Shown here: positions 63,255-64,000 of the stretch, piece by piece | Layout: each line of letters begins with the position of its first letter | Numbering within the stretch: position 1 is the stretch's first letter | Source: Pseudomonadota bacterium | Lineage (GTDB): Bacteria > Pseudomonadota > Gammaproteobacteria > Xanthomonadales > Xanthomonadaceae | NCBI GenBank assembly: GCA_963205495.1 | Contig: CAUJIN010000032.1 | Coordinates: forward strand, 1 to 64,000 | DNA: 64,000 nt | Direction of reading: 5' to 3' | Translations under genes and position numbers: made by a program | Notes under the pieces: model-generated | Seen by the model: only the letters and a program-made list of their open reading frames with translations | Told to the model about the DNA's origin: nothing | The model's database searches: none

Positions 63255-64000
63255 TCAGCGTTTGCTGTGGCGGATCAGGCGCCGGCGCTGGCGCACCTGC
63301 TTTTCGGTCAGCGGATTGACCTTGTCGGCATAGGGATTCGCGCCCTGACGGAATTCCAGCTTCAGCGGCGTGCCGACGAGCTTGTAGTGCTCTCGCAGGT
63401 AGTTTTCCAGATAGCGTTTGTAGCTGTCCGGAAGGTTCTTGATGCGGGTGCCGTGGATCACCGCGGTCGGCGGATGGGTGCCGCCGGGATGGGCGAAGCG
63501 CAGCTTGGCGGCGTGTCCTCCCACCGGCGGAGGCTGGTGGGCCGCGACCGCGGCTTCGATCACGCGCGTGAGGTCGGAAGTGGTGAACTGGAATCCGGCC
63601 GAACGGTGCGCCCGCTGCACCGCGCGCATCAGTTCGCGCAATCCCGATCCATGCGCCGCCGAGATCATCACCGACTGCGCCCAGGGCACGAAGACCAGAC
63701 GGCGGTCGAGCGCGGACTGGGTCTGCTCGCGCTGGTAGGTTGAGAGCCCGTCCCACTTGTTCACCGCGATCACCAGCGCGCGCCCGGCGTCGAGCACCTG
63801 CCCCAGCACCGAGGCGTCCTGATCGGTGACGCCTTCGCTGGCATCGAGCATGAAGATCACCACCTGGGCTTCTTCGATGGCGCGCAGCGTCTTGATGATG
63901 CTGAACTTCTCGACGGCTTCCTCGACCTTGGACTTGCGCCGGATGCCGGCGGTGTCGATCAGGCGATACTTGTGCCCCTCGCGCTCCAGATCGACGTGGA
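63255..64000 (-). CDS. der: GTPase Der (EngA), 3' part, runs off the window
   Basis: Double-GTPase for late 50S ribosome assembly. About 248 C-terminal residues are present: the second G domain from [21 protein letters not shown] (G3, DTAG) through NKWD (G4), and the KH-like domain ([14 protein letters not shown]) with a basic tail ending RLIRHSKR. The N-terminal G domain lies beyond position 64000. It is oriented toward folD, from which it is about 75 bp away. No interruption is visible in the part seen. Confidence 0.95.
   Translation of the reverse strand, partial: HVDLEREGHKYRLIDTAGIRRKSKVEEAVEKFSIIKTLRAIEEAQVVIFMLDASEGVTDQDASVLGQVLDAGRALVIAVNKWDGLSTYQREQTQSALDRRLVFVPWAQSVMISAAHGSGLRELMRAVQRAHRSAGFQFTTSDLTRVIEAAVAAHQPPPVGGHAAKLRFAHPGGTHPPTAVIHGTRIKNLPDSYKRYLENYLREHYKLVGTPLKLEFRQGANPYADKVNPLTEKQVRQRRRLIRHSKR

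Overview
The window is chromosomal DNA of a high-GC gammaproteobacterium. It is most likely a member of or relative of the Xanthomonadales (Lysobacteraceae/Rhodanobacteraceae type). The evidence is the serC-pheA-aroA order, a plant/Xanthomonas-type class II DAHP synthase, a TPP-riboswitch / TonB receptor / PnuC-type thiamine uptake unit, IMPDH-GMP synthetase and lepA-lepB-DUF4845-rnc-era blocks, and secreted proteins of a kind common in that order, one of them ending in a DGFE tail. Genus cannot be fixed from this sequence alone. Nearly all of it is protein coding. I found no tRNA, rRNA, CRISPR array, prophage or transposase gene.

Layout. 0-12.7 kb is core metabolism and information processing: alaS, csrA, the reverse-strand aromatic/serine block serC-pheA-aroA, uvrA with an overlapping thioesterase, class II DAHP synthase and dsbB. 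13-17 kb holds a secreted five-haem cytochrome and a large secreted partner. 17-20 kb is a lipid module: a two-domain fatty acyl-CoA/aldehyde reductase-like protein, divergent from acyl-CoA-binding protein plus a TetR regulator. 20-24.6 kb has aceE, a phasin with a basic histone-like tail and a TPR-like protein.

24.6-33.5 kb is the accessory part. Two paralogous secreted proteins share a tandem N-terminal module but have different C-terminal halves. An old-yellow-enzyme oxidoreductase and two small proteins lie between them, and a trypsin-like secreted protease follows the second. The second paralogue's C-terminal half and the protease are visibly less GC-rich. That stretch is bracketed by related REP-like palindromes, and a 290-bp element with 16-bp terminal inverted repeats lies just upstream.

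33.5-48.8 kb: a PLP-dependent decarboxylase and a HemN-like protein that has lost its radical-SAM cysteines; then ahpF and ahpC under a good OxyR-type operator; then typA (with a hairpin in its leader), srkA, an APH-fold kinase, the TPP-controlled thiamine receptor and PnuC-like permease, an orphan GspE/PilB-like ATPase and greB. 48.8-64 kb is mostly reverse-strand core genes: recO, era, rnc, DUF4845, lepB, lepA, lipA, guaA, guaB (with a 100-bp tandem repeat between the last two), then galE, a GT4 glycosyltransferase, folD and the 3' part of der, which runs off the window.

How the genes work together: shikimate/aromatic synthesis (DAHP synthase, aroA, pheA), lipoate and pyruvate dehydrogenase (lipA, aceE), purine and folate metabolism (guaA, guaB, folD), peroxide defence (ahpC/F), thiamine salvage, and ribosome/RNA quality control (typA, lepA, era, rnc, der). 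The most unusual pieces are the degenerate HemN-like protein, the modular secreted paralogues with their repeat-flanked low-GC islet, the five-haem cytochrome pair and the acyl reductase/ACBP/TetR cluster.
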